Assembly: GCF_900142705.1 (NCBI RefSeq)
Contig: NZ_FRBV01000006.1
Span: 62,001 to 126,000 of the forward strand
Origin: Nitrosospira sp. Nsp11
GTDB lineage: Bacteria; Pseudomonadota; Gammaproteobacteria; Burkholderiales; Nitrosomonadaceae
Direction of reading: 5' to 3'
DNA length: 64,000 nucleotides
A program made the position numbers and the translations under genes. Position 1 is the stretch's first letter. Each line of letters opens with the position of its first letter. Shown here one piece after another: positions 7,591-16,596 of the stretch. The notes below the pieces were generated by a model, which saw only the letters and a program-made list of their open reading frames with translations, was not told the origin of the DNA and ran no database searches.

Positions 7591-9654
7591 ATGAACTGTT
7601 CAAGTTGTGGTTTGGATGCACTTCTGCATAGTGCGCAGGAATTATCGAGATTAATTGTTGCTATGGCAGTGCTTGCCATATTCAGCATGGCATGCGCCCA
7701 GGCTCAGCAGCACAGCCAGGACAAGGTATTGCAGCCGGTCGTTGTGACTGCGACCCCTTTTGACAATCGGAGTGAGCTCGATATGGCTCAGCCCGTTTCA
7801 GTATTGAAGGGTGACGATTTGCGCCGCAAGCGGGAAGCGAGCCTGGGCGATACGCTTTCACGCGAGTTGGGTGTGGCATCCTCTTCCTTCGGTCCGGGCG
7901 CAGGCCGTCCGATCATTCGCGGTCTTGACGGCCCTCGCATTCGAGTACTGGAGAACGGTATCGGTACGCTCGATCTCTCAACCATCAGTCCGGACCATGC
8001 AGTAACGGTTGAATCGTTCAACGCCTCCCAAATCGAGATACTGCGAGGTCCGGCTACACTGCTCTATGGCAGCGGAGCATCCGGCGGCGTGGTTAATGTT
8101 GTAAACGGCCGGATCCCCAGTCAACTGTTTAAATCTCTCAAGGGTGATGTCGAGATTCGCGGCAATACCGCAACAGTGGAACGTAGCGGCGCTTTAAACG
8201 CATCCGGCAGCGTTGGGAAGGTATCCTGGAGCGTAGGAGGGTTCAGGCGCAAAACCGATGATTATCACATTCCCGGACGAGCGGATGAAAGCGACCCGAA
8301 CAGTAAAAAGGGAATAGTTGAAAACAGCGCAGTCAATTCGGCAAGTGGTTATGCGGGTGGTTCTTACATTGGCGAGAAAGGATTTTTGGGTATATCTGTC
8401 TCGCACCTGGAGAGCAAATACGGCATACCCAGCCCTGAAGGCTCAAAGATCGATCTCAAGCAGACCCGTTATGATATGTCGGGTGAACTGAATGAGCCGG
8501 TGCGTGGCTTTGACCGGCTTAAGGTACGAGTAGGCTACAACGATTACAAGCATAATGAAATAGAGAACACCGGCGAAATTGCGACCCGGTTTAGAAACCA
8601 GGGGTTGGAAAGCCGCGCCGAGCTTTTGCATGCACCGATAGCAAAGTGGCAGGGTGCACTCGGTTTCCAATTCCAGGATCGAAATTTTTCCGCCTTGGGC
8701 GAGGAAGCCGTAGTGCCGGTTACAAAATCCAATTCTGCCGGCCTATTCCTGGTCGAAGAGCGGAACTGGGATCGTTGGCGGCTGGAACTCGGCGGCCGGA
8801 TCGAGCGCGCGACGCAGGATCCGCAGAACAATATCAATCCGTCGCGTGCATTCAACCTCTATAACGTCTCTGCGGGCACCTCGTGGAAATTCATGGATGG
8901 CTATGGTTTAGGCCTGACTGGCACGCGGGGGCAGCGTGCTCCGTCTACCGAGGAACTGTATATGCACGGGGCTCACCGTGGCACGGCCACATTCCAGACC
9001 GGTGACAGCACCTTGTCCAGTGAGACAACCAACAATATCGATCTTGCGCTACGCAAGACCGCCGGCATAGTGAAATGGAAGGTCAATGTTTTCCATAACT
9101 GGATTGACAATTACATTTTTGTTCGCAATGCCGACGTCAATGGTGATGGGGTGGCGGATCGCGCCGACGATACCGGGGCGCTGGATCCCAATGGCGATTT
9201 TCTGATACAGAATTTTGCGCAGACCGGCGCGAGATTTTATGGCGCTGAAGCAGAAGCTATCTTTACATTGAAACCCGACACTATCGATTTGCGGCTGTTT
9301 GCAGATTATGTGCGTGGAAAACTGAATAATGGAGGCAACGTTCCCCGTATCACCCCACCCCGGTTTGGACTGGAATTCAACCACAGGAGCGGGCCCTTGA
9401 CGGCGAACGTAAGCGCGACGCGAGTGATGCGTCAAAACCACCGCGCGGAGCTTGAAACCAGTACTCCCGGATACACCCTGGTGAATGTCGAGGTAACGTA
9501 CCGGATCAAGAAAACGAAATCAAACGGTATCAAAATCTTCATCCAGGGCAAGAACTTGCTTAATGAGGAGATGCGCGTGCATACCTCTTTTTTAAAGGAT
9601 TTCGCGCCCCTGCCGGGGAGATCGCTGGTGGTGGGCTTGAGAGGCGAATTCTAG
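7591..9654 (+). CDS. TonB-dependent outer-membrane receptor, ZnuD-like
   Basis: The 687-residue receptor has a signal peptide (hydrophobic core LIVAMAVLAIFSMACAQA), a TonB-box-like segment (LQPVVVTAT) and a plug domain (RPIIRGLDGPRIRVLENG; IEILRGPATLLYGSGASGGVVNVV). A 22-strand-type barrel follows, ending in the aromatic-terminated VVGLRGEF. The barrel contains the GAHRGTATFQTGD region and acidic/His-rich loops (VNGDGVADRADDTG) seen in ZnuD-type zinc receptors, which import zinc across the outer membrane with TonB energy. Neighbouring Fur-family and His/Cys genes support metal uptake. The frame is open back to 7453, but the signal peptide fits ATG 7591 (GAAAG seven bases upstream) or possibly Met69. 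Other metal or siderophore substrates are possible. Confidence 0.8.
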   Translation: MNCSSCGLDALLHSAQELSRLIVAMAVLAIFSMACAQAQQHSQDKVLQPVVVTATPFDNRSELDMAQPVSVLKGDDLRRKREASLGDTLSRELGVASSSFGPGAGRPIIRGLDGPRIRVLENGIGTLDLSTISPDHAVTVESFNASQIEILRGPATLLYGSGASGGVVNVVNGRIPSQLFKSLKGDVEIRGNTATVERSGALNASGSVGKVSWSVGGFRRKTDDYHIPGRADESDPNSKKGIVENSAVNSASGYAGGSYIGEKGFLGISVSHLESKYGIPSPEGSKIDLKQTRYDMSGELNEPVRGFDRLKVRVGYNDYKHNEIENTGEIATRFRNQGLESRAELLHAPIAKWQGALGFQFQDRNFSALGEEAVVPVTKSNSAGLFLVEERNWDRWRLELGGRIERATQDPQNNINPSRAFNLYNVSAGTSWKFMDGYGLGLTGTRGQRAPSTEELYMHGAHRGTATFQTGDSTLSSETTNNIDLALRKTAGIVKWKVNVFHNWIDNYIFVRNADVNGDGVADRADDTGALDPNGDFLIQNFAQTGARFYGAEAEAIFTLKPDTIDLRLFADYVRGKLNNGGNVPRITPPRFGLEFNHRSGPLTANVSATRVMRQNHRAELETSTPGYTLVNVEVTYRIKKTKSNGIKIFIQGKNLLNEEMRVHTSFLKDFAPLPGRSLVVGLRGEF

Positions 9655-9701
9655 GCGCTGCATTGCAAAAAAAAACTATACCCGAGCCCAACTCTGGTTG
9701 A

Positions 9702-9715
9702 AGCCCTGGAGGGCT
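9702..9715 (+). terminator. Short hairpin after the TonB receptor gene
   Basis: AGCCC and GGGCT pair around a TGGA tetraloop and are followed by ATTTCAGG. The stem is only five base pairs and the U-run is poor, so this is a weak terminator candidate for the zinc-uptake operon. Confidence 0.3.
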
Positions 9716-9826
9716 ATTTCAGGTAAAAAAATTTGCCGATACCATCACTGCGATATGCGTTTATCTATTAAGACATGCCGTAATGTGGCAAACTATCAGG
9801 TTACCCCATATTCGGTATGTTGATCC

Positions 9827-11074
9827 GTGTCTTCGTACGAACTTTTTATTGGTTTGCGCTACACCCGCGCCAAACGCCGAAATCACTTCATCTCTTTCAT
9901 TTCCCTGATCTCCCTGATGGGTATCACGCTCGGCATGACAGCCCTTATTACCGTCATGTCGGTCATGAATGGTTTTCAGAAAGAAGTCCGGACCCGCATC
10001 CTTGGTGTGGCGTCCCACATTCAGGTGAGCGGCATCAACGGCACGTTGACCGACTGGCGCAAGGTCGCCGATGAGGCACTTAAGCATCCGGAGGTAGAAG
10101 CTGCCGCACCTTATGTCAGCGCGCAAGGCATGGTTTCGTTCGACCAGATTGTAAGTGGCGTTGTGGTTAGAGGTGTTTTTCCCGACATGGAGGACCGCGT
10201 AGCGGACTTGGGGCGGATGATGATAGACGGCAAGCTTGAAGATCTTGTGCCGGGAAGATTTGGTATTGTCATCGGCCGGGAATTGTCGCGCGCCTTGGGG
10301 GTATTCACGGGTGACAAAATTGTCCTGATTTCGCCGCAGGGACAGGTCACGCCGGCAGGCATATTGCCGCGCCTCAAGCAGTTCACAATTGTCGGTATCT
10401 TCGAAGCAGGACATTTCGAGTATGACTCAGGTTTGGTACTGATCCATTTGGCGGACGCACAAAAGCTGTATCGCATGGAGGAGGATCAGGTATCGGGTGT
10501 ACGGCTGAAGCTGGATGATCTGTTCCAGGCGCCGCAAGTAGCGCGAGAGCTTGTACCACTGATTTCCGCGGATGTTCATATCACCGATTGGAGCCGTCAG
10601 CATGCCAATTATTTCCGCGCAATCCAGATTGAGAAGCGCATGCTGTCGCTTATTCTCGCCCTCATCATCGCGGTTGCGGCTTTTAATATCGTTTCTACCC
10701 TGGTCATGGCCGTAACCGACAAACAGTCTGATATTGCGATACTACGCACGCTGGGCGCCAGCCCGCGAAGCATAATGAAGGTTTTCATTGTTCAGGGTAC
10801 GTTGATCGGTATCCTCGGCACGACATTGGGCGTGATCGGCGGCGTGCTGCTGGCCTATAACGTAGAGGCGGTGATAGCGACTATCGAGCGCCTGTTCAGT
10901 GTGCAATTCCTTTCGCGGGAGGTATATTACATCAGCGAGATTCCGTCGGACCTGCACTTCGCCGACGTGATAACCGTCGCTGCGGTATCGTTTGTGTTGA
11001 CATTGCTGGCGACGCTGTATCCGAGCTATCGAGCTTCCAGGGTCAACCCCGCAGAAGCGCTGCGGTATGAATAA
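9827..11074 (+). CDS. lolC: Lipoprotein-releasing ABC transporter permease LolC/LolE family
   Basis: The 415-residue permease has the family plan: an N-terminal helix after [23 protein letters not shown], a large periplasmic domain, and three C-terminal membrane helices ([22 protein letters not shown] ... [21 protein letters not shown] ... [25 protein letters not shown]). With LolD it extracts mature lipoproteins from the inner membrane and passes them to LolA. Only one permease gene is present beside lolD, so the complex is either LolC/LolC-like or the hybrid LolF type rather than LolCE, unless a second permease is elsewhere. Translation starts at GTG 9827. It overlaps lolD by eight bases, which suggests translational coupling. 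Confidence 0.93.
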   Translation: MSSYELFIGLRYTRAKRRNHFISFISLISLMGITLGMTALITVMSVMNGFQKEVRTRILGVASHIQVSGINGTLTDWRKVADEALKHPEVEAAAPYVSAQGMVSFDQIVSGVVVRGVFPDMEDRVADLGRMMIDGKLEDLVPGRFGIVIGRELSRALGVFTGDKIVLISPQGQVTPAGILPRLKQFTIVGIFEAGHFEYDSGLVLIHLADAQKLYRMEEDQVSGVRLKLDDLFQAPQVARELVPLISADVHITDWSRQHANYFRAIQIEKRMLSLILALIIAVAAFNIVSTLVMAVTDKQSDIAILRTLGASPRSIMKVFIVQGTLIGILGTTLGVIGGVLLAYNVEAVIATIERLFSVQFLSREVYYISEIPSDLHFADVITVAAVSFVLTLLATLYPSYRASRVNPAEALRYE

Positions 11075-11744
11075 AACGATTATTGCCTGCCGCAATCTGC
11101 GCAAAAGTTATTATCAAGGCAAACTTGAAGTGCCGGTACTTTTGGGAATAGACCTGAATGTGAAAGCGGGAGAAACAGTTGCGATCGTCGGCACGTCGGG
11201 TTCCGGAAAAAGTACACTGCTACATCTGTTGGGGGGGTTGGACGCGCCCACGGGAGGCGACATACGCATCATGGGGCAGGAAATTGCCGCCATCGATGAA
11301 GAAGAAAGATGCCGGTTACGAAATAGATCGCTCGGTTTCATTTATCAGTTTCATCATTTACTGCCCGAATTCAGCGCGCTGGAGAATGTCGCCATGCCGT
11401 TGCTCATTCGACGCATGAGAAATGCTGAAGCATATGAGAATGCGGCGAAAGTCTTGGCGCAGGTGGGCTTGGGCCATCGTCTTTCCCATACCCCCGGAGA
11501 GCTTTCGGGTGGTGAGCGCCAGCGTGCGGCGGTGGCGCGCGCGCTGGTCACCCGGCCGGCCTGTGTTCTTGCGGATGAGCCTACCGGTAATCTCGACCGG
11601 CGCACCGCGGCGGGTGTTTTCGACCTGATGATGGATCTTAATCACAACATGGGCGCGAGCCTTGTCATTGTCACCCACGATCCGGAATTGGCCAGGAAGG
11701 CGGGCAGGACGCTGCACCTGGAGGATGGGATATTAGCCGAATAA
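11067..11744 (+). CDS. lolD: Lipoprotein-releasing ABC transporter ATP-binding protein LolD
   Basis: The 225-residue ATPase shows Walker [10 protein letters not shown] (residues 42-50), signature LSGGERQR (146-153) and Walker B CVLADE (166-171), followed by the H-loop VTHD. It powers lipoprotein release from the inner membrane by the adjacent permease. The start codon lies inside the end of the permease gene (ATGAATAA overlap), as expected for subunits made in fixed ratio. Length and motif spacing are normal for LolD. Confidence 0.95.
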   Translation: MNKTIIACRNLRKSYYQGKLEVPVLLGIDLNVKAGETVAIVGTSGSGKSTLLHLLGGLDAPTGGDIRIMGQEIAAIDEEERCRLRNRSLGFIYQFHHLLPEFSALENVAMPLLIRRMRNAEAYENAAKVLAQVGLGHRLSHTPGELSGGERQRAAVARALVTRPACVLADEPTGNLDRRTAAGVFDLMMDLNHNMGASLVIVTHDPELARKAGRTLHLEDGILAE

Positions 11745-11814
11745 CACGGTCACGTACCGCTTCAATATCTCGCTATCGCTGCCTGAATGGCGATGAATAT
11801 TCATCATCATTTAT

Positions 11815-12393
11815 TTATTCCATGTGGTCGGTGCGCTTTATAGCCGCACGCCGTTTTGCCCGCTTGCGCCATTCATGAATAGTGTATAGCCGCCATCCTC
11901 CGCGCACCAGGAGGTAGCCTGCGAGAGAGAGCAACAGCGCCAGCAGGAACATACCCAGGAGTAGAGGTTTTCCGAGCGAGACCACCCAGTCCATCAGTGC
12001 CGGTGCCCACTCGCTAATGCTTTTATCCATCAGGTGCAGCTCTGTTTGAGGCATGTTTTCGTTACCGTTACCCGTAAAGAACGCGCCAATGGCATATGCA
12101 GCCATATAGATGGGCAGGATAGTGAAGGGGTTGGAATAGAGCGTGGTAACCACAGCCACCGGGAGATTAACCTTGAAAATGATGGCAAACAAAGCGGCAA
12201 AAAAGAATTGTATCGGATTGCTGCCGGGAATCAGGCCGGTGAACAATCCAACTGCGACGCCACCTGCAACTGAACGTCGATGCAGATGCCACAGGTTGTG
12301 ATGATGCAACTTTTCTCCGAATAGTCCGACAAATCGGTTCTGCCGAATGGTCTCGTGAGAAGGCAGGTATTTTTTGAAGAATTTTCGAACCAT
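11815..12393 (-). CDS. DUF2062 membrane protein
   Basis: The 192-residue product carries the DUF2062 pattern: a basic amphipathic N-terminus (MVRKFFKKYLPSHETIRQNR), then FGEKLHHHNLWHLHRRSVAGGVAVGLFTGLIPG-type sequence and several membrane helices (PIQFFFAALFAIIFKVNLPVAVVTTLYSNPFT). The family is widespread and uncharacterised; inner-membrane location is clear from the hydrophobic segments. The frame stays open 48 codons upstream to 12537, but those residues look non-conserved and the family starts at the Met used here. It is convergent with lolD and divergent from the comEC remnant. In related betaproteobacteria the order lolCD, DUF2062, comEC, relA is usual as far as I know, so this gene marks the left edge of the island. 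Confidence 0.8.
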   Translation of the reverse strand: MVRKFFKKYLPSHETIRQNRFVGLFGEKLHHHNLWHLHRRSVAGGVAVGLFTGLIPGSNPIQFFFAALFAIIFKVNLPVAVVTTLYSNPFTILPIYMAAYAIGAFFTGNGNENMPQTELHLMDKSISEWAPALMDWVVSLGKPLLLGMFLLALLLSLAGYLLVRGGWRLYTIHEWRKRAKRRAAIKRTDHME

Positions 12394-12623
12394 GGCATGA
12401 GTGTACGGAAATACCGGCGAGCCATGCAAACATAATAACTTGTCATCAAGAGACGATCCTGACCAGAAGTCCGTCCAGCTTAAAGCAAAACAAGACGCCC
12501 GCTGCGCGTCTTTTCGCGACACGCGTGCGCTCAACAAACCGACATCTATTGTTATAGCTTGAAGTCGCGGTCGATCTTGCCCGGTATTACCTTTGTCAGT
12601 GGTTCAGCATTCCTTTTTATCAT

Positions 12624-12637
12624 ACGATTTTAATCGT
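12624..12637. repeat. Inverted repeat ACGATT-TT-AATCGT
   Basis: A short perfect palindrome between the DUF2062 gene and the comEC remnant. It could be an operator for either divergent unit; nothing else supports a role. Confidence 0.3.
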
Positions 12638-12648
12638 GAAAATCACTG

Positions 12649-12931
12649 ATGCGAGCATGTATTCTGGCATTTGCCCTTGGAGTATGGCTGCTGCAACAGC
12701 AGGCGGAACTGCCGAATGTTCGATGGGCATGGACGCTCCTGCCTGGCGGGGTGTTCGCGCTCCTGCTTCGCGCTGCCGGACCCACATTTTTACCATTACG
12801 GGCAAGGTGTTATTTGCTGGCGTCTTGCTGGGTATGGGGTTTTTCTGGGCAGCTGTTTTCGCCCAGTCGCGCTTGACCGATGTGCTCCCGCACGCATAGG
12901 AAGGGCGCGATATCCAGTTGATCGGGGTAGT
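12649..12931 (+). pseudogene. comEC: Decayed 5' fragment of comEC
   Basis: This fragment is homologous to the first ~95 codons of the intact comEC at 20757. The aligned proteins share ILAFALGV-LLQQQA-LP---WAW-LLPG, then GKVLFA----GFFWAAVFAQSRL-DVLPH. The reading frame is broken twice: a frameshift near 12785 (frame of ATG 12649 before it, a different frame after it) and a nonsense change, where the intact copy has TGG and this one has TAG at 12897-12899. DNA identity is modest over the first ~180 bases and close to complete over the last ~80 (ending GGGCGCGATATCCAGTTGAT then CGGGGTAGT). It then stops abruptly at 12931, matching 21040 in the intact gene. It marks the left boundary of the inserted segment. 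Confidence 0.85.
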
Positions 12932-12933
12932 GC

Positions 12934-12962
12934 TATTTCTAGAAAACAAAATAATCTATAAT
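12934..12962 (+). promoter_or_regulatory. Candidate promoter at the island's left junction
   Basis: A perfect TATAAT lies at 12957-12962, about 30 bases before the 32-codon ORF. The expected -35 position is AT-rich without a good TTGACA match. The box lies just right of the point where comEC homology ends, so it belongs to the inserted DNA. Confidence 0.4.
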
Positions 12963-12991
12963 GTATGCTTAATAAATAAATATTCTCCACT

Positions 12992-13090
12992 ATGGCTCAA
13001 GCAAAACCACCGTCTGATCGTGAACCTAAAATAGTACTTATCGCAGTCGCACAAGGCAGAAACGCTATTAAAAGTAATCATGAGTTATGA
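12992..13090 (+). CDS. Candidate 32-residue peptide coupled to the flavoprotein gene
   Basis: ATG 12992 opens a 32-codon frame (starts MAQAKPPSDREPKIV, ends AIKSNHEL) whose TGA overlaps the ATG of the FAD oxidase in an ATGA arrangement. A perfect TATAAT lies about 30 bases upstream, so the ORF would be the first cistron of this transcript. There is no strong ribosome-binding site. The peptide is polar and basic with a short hydrophobic middle (IVLIAVA) and has no Cys, Ser/Thr cluster or membrane helix. I do not recognise it. It may be a leader peptide giving translational coupling, a real small protein, or chance. No similarity to comEC is seen. Confidence 0.35.
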   Translation: MAQAKPPSDREPKIVLIAVAQGRNAIKSNHEL

Positions 13091-14763
13091 CAACTTATAC
13101 CGATGTATCCAACCTGCATCGCCTTGAAACGGCAATTCAGCAATGGGTTGAACTTCTGGGCGTGGAGTACGTGCTTAACGATGCGGAAACGCTAGCTGTT
13201 TATGCCCGAAGTACTTCATCATGCGGTACCCAACCTTTGGCTGTTCTACGCCCTCGCTCTACCGAAGATGTTGTCACGATCGTAAAAATTGCGAGTTTTT
13301 TTTGTATCCCTCTTTATCCCATCAGTCGGGGAAAGAATTGGGGCTATGGAGACGCCTGCGCCGTTACGGATGGACAGGTCATTGTTGACCTAGGCCGAAT
13401 GGATCGAATTATTGAAGTCGACCAGACCCTGGCTTTTGCTGTGATCGAGCCTGGCGTTACTCAGGAGCAACTTTCGATGTATTTACTGGACCGCAAGATC
13501 CCATTGTGGATGGACTGCACCGGCGCCGGCCCTGATACCAGTCTCGTTGGCAATATCCTTGAACGTGGCTTCGGGCATTCTCCTTATGGCAATCGCTTCC
13601 AAACCGTGGCTGGCTTGCAAATTGTGCTCGCAAATGGACAAGTCCTTCAAACGGGCTTCGGGCATTACCCGCAAGCCAAGACCACTTACTTGTTTCCCTA
13701 CGGTGTCGGTCCTTATCTGGATGGGTTGTTCACGCAATCGAACCTTGGTATCATAACCCGGTTAGGAATGTGGTTAATGCCCGCATCAAAATGCATCAAT
13801 CACTTTCTTTGTTTTATCGAGAATCATGAAAATATTCAACCAGTCGTTGATGCGCTACGTCCATTGCGTATGGATGGCACGCTGCGAAGTAATGTTCATA
13901 TCGGTAATGACCTTAGATTGATCTCGGGGGGTCGATCCTATCCCCTGGAATCCGCGCGGGGCAATATTCCTCTGCCTGCGGATTTGCGAAAAGCGCTCCG
14001 CATCGAAGCAGGAGTGGGAGCTTGGACCGTATCCGGCGCGCTCTATGGCACACCACGGCAGGTTTCCACTACGCGTAAAATCCTCAGAAATGCACTCAAG
14101 GGCACAGGAGCTACACCTGTTTTTCTCACCCAGCGAAGACTCGCATTTGGCGCGATGATTGCACGCATGTTGGGCAATTCAGCGCTAGCGTCGCGTCTAA
14201 AAACCAAGATTCAAGTTGGCAACGCTCTTTTTGACATGAACAGAGGCATTCCTAATGGGAGATTTCTCGCGGGTGCTTACTGGCGCAGGCGCGCTGGTCT
14301 ACCCTCAAATTTTCCCAGGAATGCCGATCCGGCTGCGGACAATTGCGGATTTTTATGGCTTTCTCCGGTTATCCCTATGCGGGGGGAAGACGTGCTGCGA
14401 CTGTACGCCATCATTGAGCCTATATTCGAACAACACAGGTTTGACCTCTTCATTACTTTTAGCATGTTTAATGAACGCGCTCTAGGGACTGTGATTACGA
14501 TAGCTTATGACAAGGAGGAAACCGCTGAAACTGAACGGGCGCAAGCATGCTATCGTGCATTGTTCCGATCTGTTATGGAAGCCGGCTATATTCCTTATCG
14601 CGTGGGTATCCAATCCATGGCGGACCTTGACCAAGGTTCCGACAACTTTTGGAGTACTACTAGAGCCATAAAAATGGCTCTCGATCCTCAGGAAATTATT
14701 GCGCCAGGGCGTTACCAGCCGGAACGAGCACCCCGCAATGCTTCTTACAATAATATGACCTAA
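13087..14763 (+). CDS. FAD-linked oxidase, vanillyl-alcohol oxidase / 4-cresol dehydrogenase type
   Basis: The 558-residue protein matches the VAO/PCMH flavoprotein plan. The FAD-binding domain (about 55-235) carries PISRGKNWGYGDACAV, VIEPGVTQEQLSMYL, VGNILERGFGHSPYGNRF and FPYGVGPYLDGLFTQSNLGI. The substrate cap and C-terminal domain run to the conserved LDPQEIIAPGRY. Members oxidise para-substituted phenols such as 4-cresol, vanillyl alcohol or eugenol, often with covalently bound FAD; the linking residue cannot be assigned here. It heads a same-strand group with two methyltransferases in the island between the comEC remnant and comEC. The start overlaps the TGA of a 32-codon ORF (ATGA) and lacks a good ribosome-binding site. 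An electron-accepting cytochrome partner is not nearby, so an oxygen-using oxidase is plausible. Confidence 0.85.
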   Translation: MTTYTDVSNLHRLETAIQQWVELLGVEYVLNDAETLAVYARSTSSCGTQPLAVLRPRSTEDVVTIVKIASFFCIPLYPISRGKNWGYGDACAVTDGQVIVDLGRMDRIIEVDQTLAFAVIEPGVTQEQLSMYLLDRKIPLWMDCTGAGPDTSLVGNILERGFGHSPYGNRFQTVAGLQIVLANGQVLQTGFGHYPQAKTTYLFPYGVGPYLDGLFTQSNLGIITRLGMWLMPASKCINHFLCFIENHENIQPVVDALRPLRMDGTLRSNVHIGNDLRLISGGRSYPLESARGNIPLPADLRKALRIEAGVGAWTVSGALYGTPRQVSTTRKILRNALKGTGATPVFLTQRRLAFGAMIARMLGNSALASRLKTKIQVGNALFDMNRGIPNGRFLAGAYWRRRAGLPSNFPRNADPAADNCGFLWLSPVIPMRGEDVLRLYAIIEPIFEQHRFDLFITFSMFNERALGTVITIAYDKEETAETERAQACYRALFRSVMEAGYIPYRVGIQSMADLDQGSDNFWSTTRAIKMALDPQEIIAPGRYQPERAPRNASYNNMT

Positions 14764-15145
14764 CAAGAAAAGAACTATCTACTTGATGGGGAAGCCTTTG
14801 TAATGAAGAAAACAAGAAATATCCCTTGGGTATAATCATCTTGCCAGACTTGACTATGGTAAGTTTCTATGACATTCATCTTAAACCAATAACGTGTCCC
14901 GTGATTAAATGTCACCAATATTTAACAAGTTTAGTCCTCCTTTGCGAAGAAGCTTGCGATGGCATTTGTGGTCACCGGTCATATAATAGATAAACTCACG
15001 TCCCTTGGCTGCTATGCGTTGGGAAATCCTGCTAATGGAATCCGTATCAACTGGTCGCTTAGAGCATGGATCGGATATGTTTATTAATGGATGTTGTCCA
15101 GCGGAAGCACCTCGCCCAATCACATCCTTAAAAAGGAATCTACAA
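14764..15145. other. Gap between flavoprotein and O-methyltransferase genes
   Basis: This 382-base stretch is AT-rich. It contains a 42-codon frame (14959-15087) and a 10-codon frame with no ribosome-binding site or recognisable product. The last bases hold the AAAAGGA ribosome-binding site of the O-methyltransferase. I see no terminator, so read-through from the oxidase gene is possible. Confidence 0.4.
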
Positions 15146-16189
15146 ATGTCTCCTAAACCTTCAGATGAACTAGATCTCGATTCATTTTTTCTAATTTCTA
15201 CAGGACATACCGCTTTTCAGCTACTGTGGGCAGGTGTTGAACTTGGACTTTACGACTTTTTATCCAAAGAATTACAAAGTTCATTTGATGATATTGCCAA
15301 TCATCTTAATTTGCAGCCGCAGCCTACTCGAATATTACTGACGGGCTTAACAGCTTTGAAAGTCATTAAGAAAAAAAATAACCAATATACCAATGCGCGA
15401 TTGACTGAACAAATGCTCGTCACCAATAAACCAGATTCATTTGCACCTGTTTTGGGTTGGCAGCGTTATATTGTTTACGAAGGACTTATAGATTTTGTAG
15501 ACTCGCTTAGGAAAAACGACAATATCGGTCTAAGGCGTTTCCCTGGAAAGGGCAACACCCTTTATGAACGTCTTGTCAATGATCCTTTTAAAGAAGAAGT
15601 TTTTCAGAAGGCGATGAGCGCTTTGTCACACCAAGCCAATTTCTGTTTATGCGATTTAGAGGCGCTGAAAAATATACACCACTTGGTTGATGCCGGTGGT
15701 GGCGATGGGACAAATGCAATTTTTCTTTGTAACAACTATCCTGATATGAATGTCAGCATCTTCGATTCTGATTCAGTATGCAAAATTGCAATGCAACAAG
15801 TAGAAAAAGAAGGTCTGTTGGAACGCATAAAAACCTACACAGGTAATTTTCTTAGTGATCCTTTTCCAAAGAATATTGATGCGATTTTATATTCTCACAT
15901 ACTTACTATCTGGTCACCTGAAACTAATTTGCGATTATTAAAAAAGGCTTACGAAGCCTTGCCAGAAGGGGGAAGTATTATAATTTTTAACATGATGGGA
16001 AATGATGATGATAGCGGCCCAATAAGCACTGCCCTTGGCTCACCCTATTTCCAAGCGATTGCCACTGGTGAGGGCATGCTTTATTCGTGGGCCAATTATG
16101 AAGCTTGGCTTAAAGCAGCGGGTTTCTTAAAAATTCAAAAATATGATGAGTTACCGCTTAATCATGGCATATTGATTGGTACGAAATAG
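15146..16189 (+). CDS. O-methyltransferase family 2 (SAM-dependent)
   Basis: The 347-residue product has the two-part layout of plant/bacterial small-molecule O-methyltransferases. An N-terminal winged-helix dimerisation domain (FQLLWAGVELGLYDFL ... QPTRILLTGLTALKVI) precedes a Rossmann domain with SAM motif LVDAGGGDGTNAIFL, a later acidic loop (FDSDSV) and a LPEGGSIIIFNMM post-motif strand. It methylates hydroxyl groups of aromatics or polyketides in known relatives (CrtF, TcmO type). Start ATG 15146 has AAAAGGA eight bases upstream; an upstream in-frame ATG at 15005 lacks one. Base and codon use are visibly AT-rich compared with the flanking core genes (runs such as AAAAAAAAATAACC), a sign of recent transfer. 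The likely partner is the oxidase upstream. Confidence 0.8.
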   Translation: MSPKPSDELDLDSFFLISTGHTAFQLLWAGVELGLYDFLSKELQSSFDDIANHLNLQPQPTRILLTGLTALKVIKKKNNQYTNARLTEQMLVTNKPDSFAPVLGWQRYIVYEGLIDFVDSLRKNDNIGLRRFPGKGNTLYERLVNDPFKEEVFQKAMSALSHQANFCLCDLEALKNIHHLVDAGGGDGTNAIFLCNNYPDMNVSIFDSDSVCKIAMQQVEKEGLLERIKTYTGNFLSDPFPKNIDAILYSHILTIWSPETNLRLLKKAYEALPEGGSIIIFNMMGNDDDSGPISTALGSPYFQAIATGEGMLYSWANYEAWLKAAGFLKIQKYDELPLNHGILIGTK

Positions 16190-16596
16190 AGTAAGGATCT
16201 CTGCACAACTGAACTGATTAGACGGGAATGAATCAGAATTGGAGACGAGACAACGAAGGGTAAGCAGATGCAAACGAGTTTGAATTGATGGAAATGGAAG
16301 TGCGCGAAAACCGCGATAGCGCATTGATGAAAGCCCATGCATTGATAGAAACTGATAGAAGTCGCGCCGGGAATTTGAACAAGTCTATAAGTGGCTGCGG
16401 GGCTTTGATACGGAGCAGAAAATGGCAAAAAAAGCGAGAGGACGCACTCAGCGGTATTCGAAGCCAACGTGGCGCCGGCGGCGATAGCAGGTGACTTTGC
16501 TGCGCCAAGATGGTTGGAGGAGGAAAATAATCCTCTCAGCATTAATGTTACGCACGATATTTATTAATTTTTATTATTTTTGATCATGGAGACTTT
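16190..16596. other. Gap between the two methyltransferase genes
   Basis: About 400 bases without an intact gene. It contains a possible transposase remnant (listed separately) and an AT-rich segment before the next methyltransferase, which has GGAG nine bases before its ATG. Confidence 0.4.
16422..16566 (+). pseudogene. Possible IS3-family OrfA remnant
   Basis: Joining two frames gives MAKKARGRT followed by HSAVFEANVAPAAIAGD. This resembles the N-terminus of IS3-family OrfA transposase subunits (the common pattern RxHSAxFKAKVALAAIKGDKT). The join needs a one-base shift near 16447. The similarity then fades within about 20 residues. Treat as a weak clue to past transposition in the island. 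Confidence 0.3.

Noticed and set aside
14959-15087. 42-codon frame upstream of the O-methyltransferase
   Set aside because: No ribosome-binding site and no recognisable features; overlaps an alternative start region.
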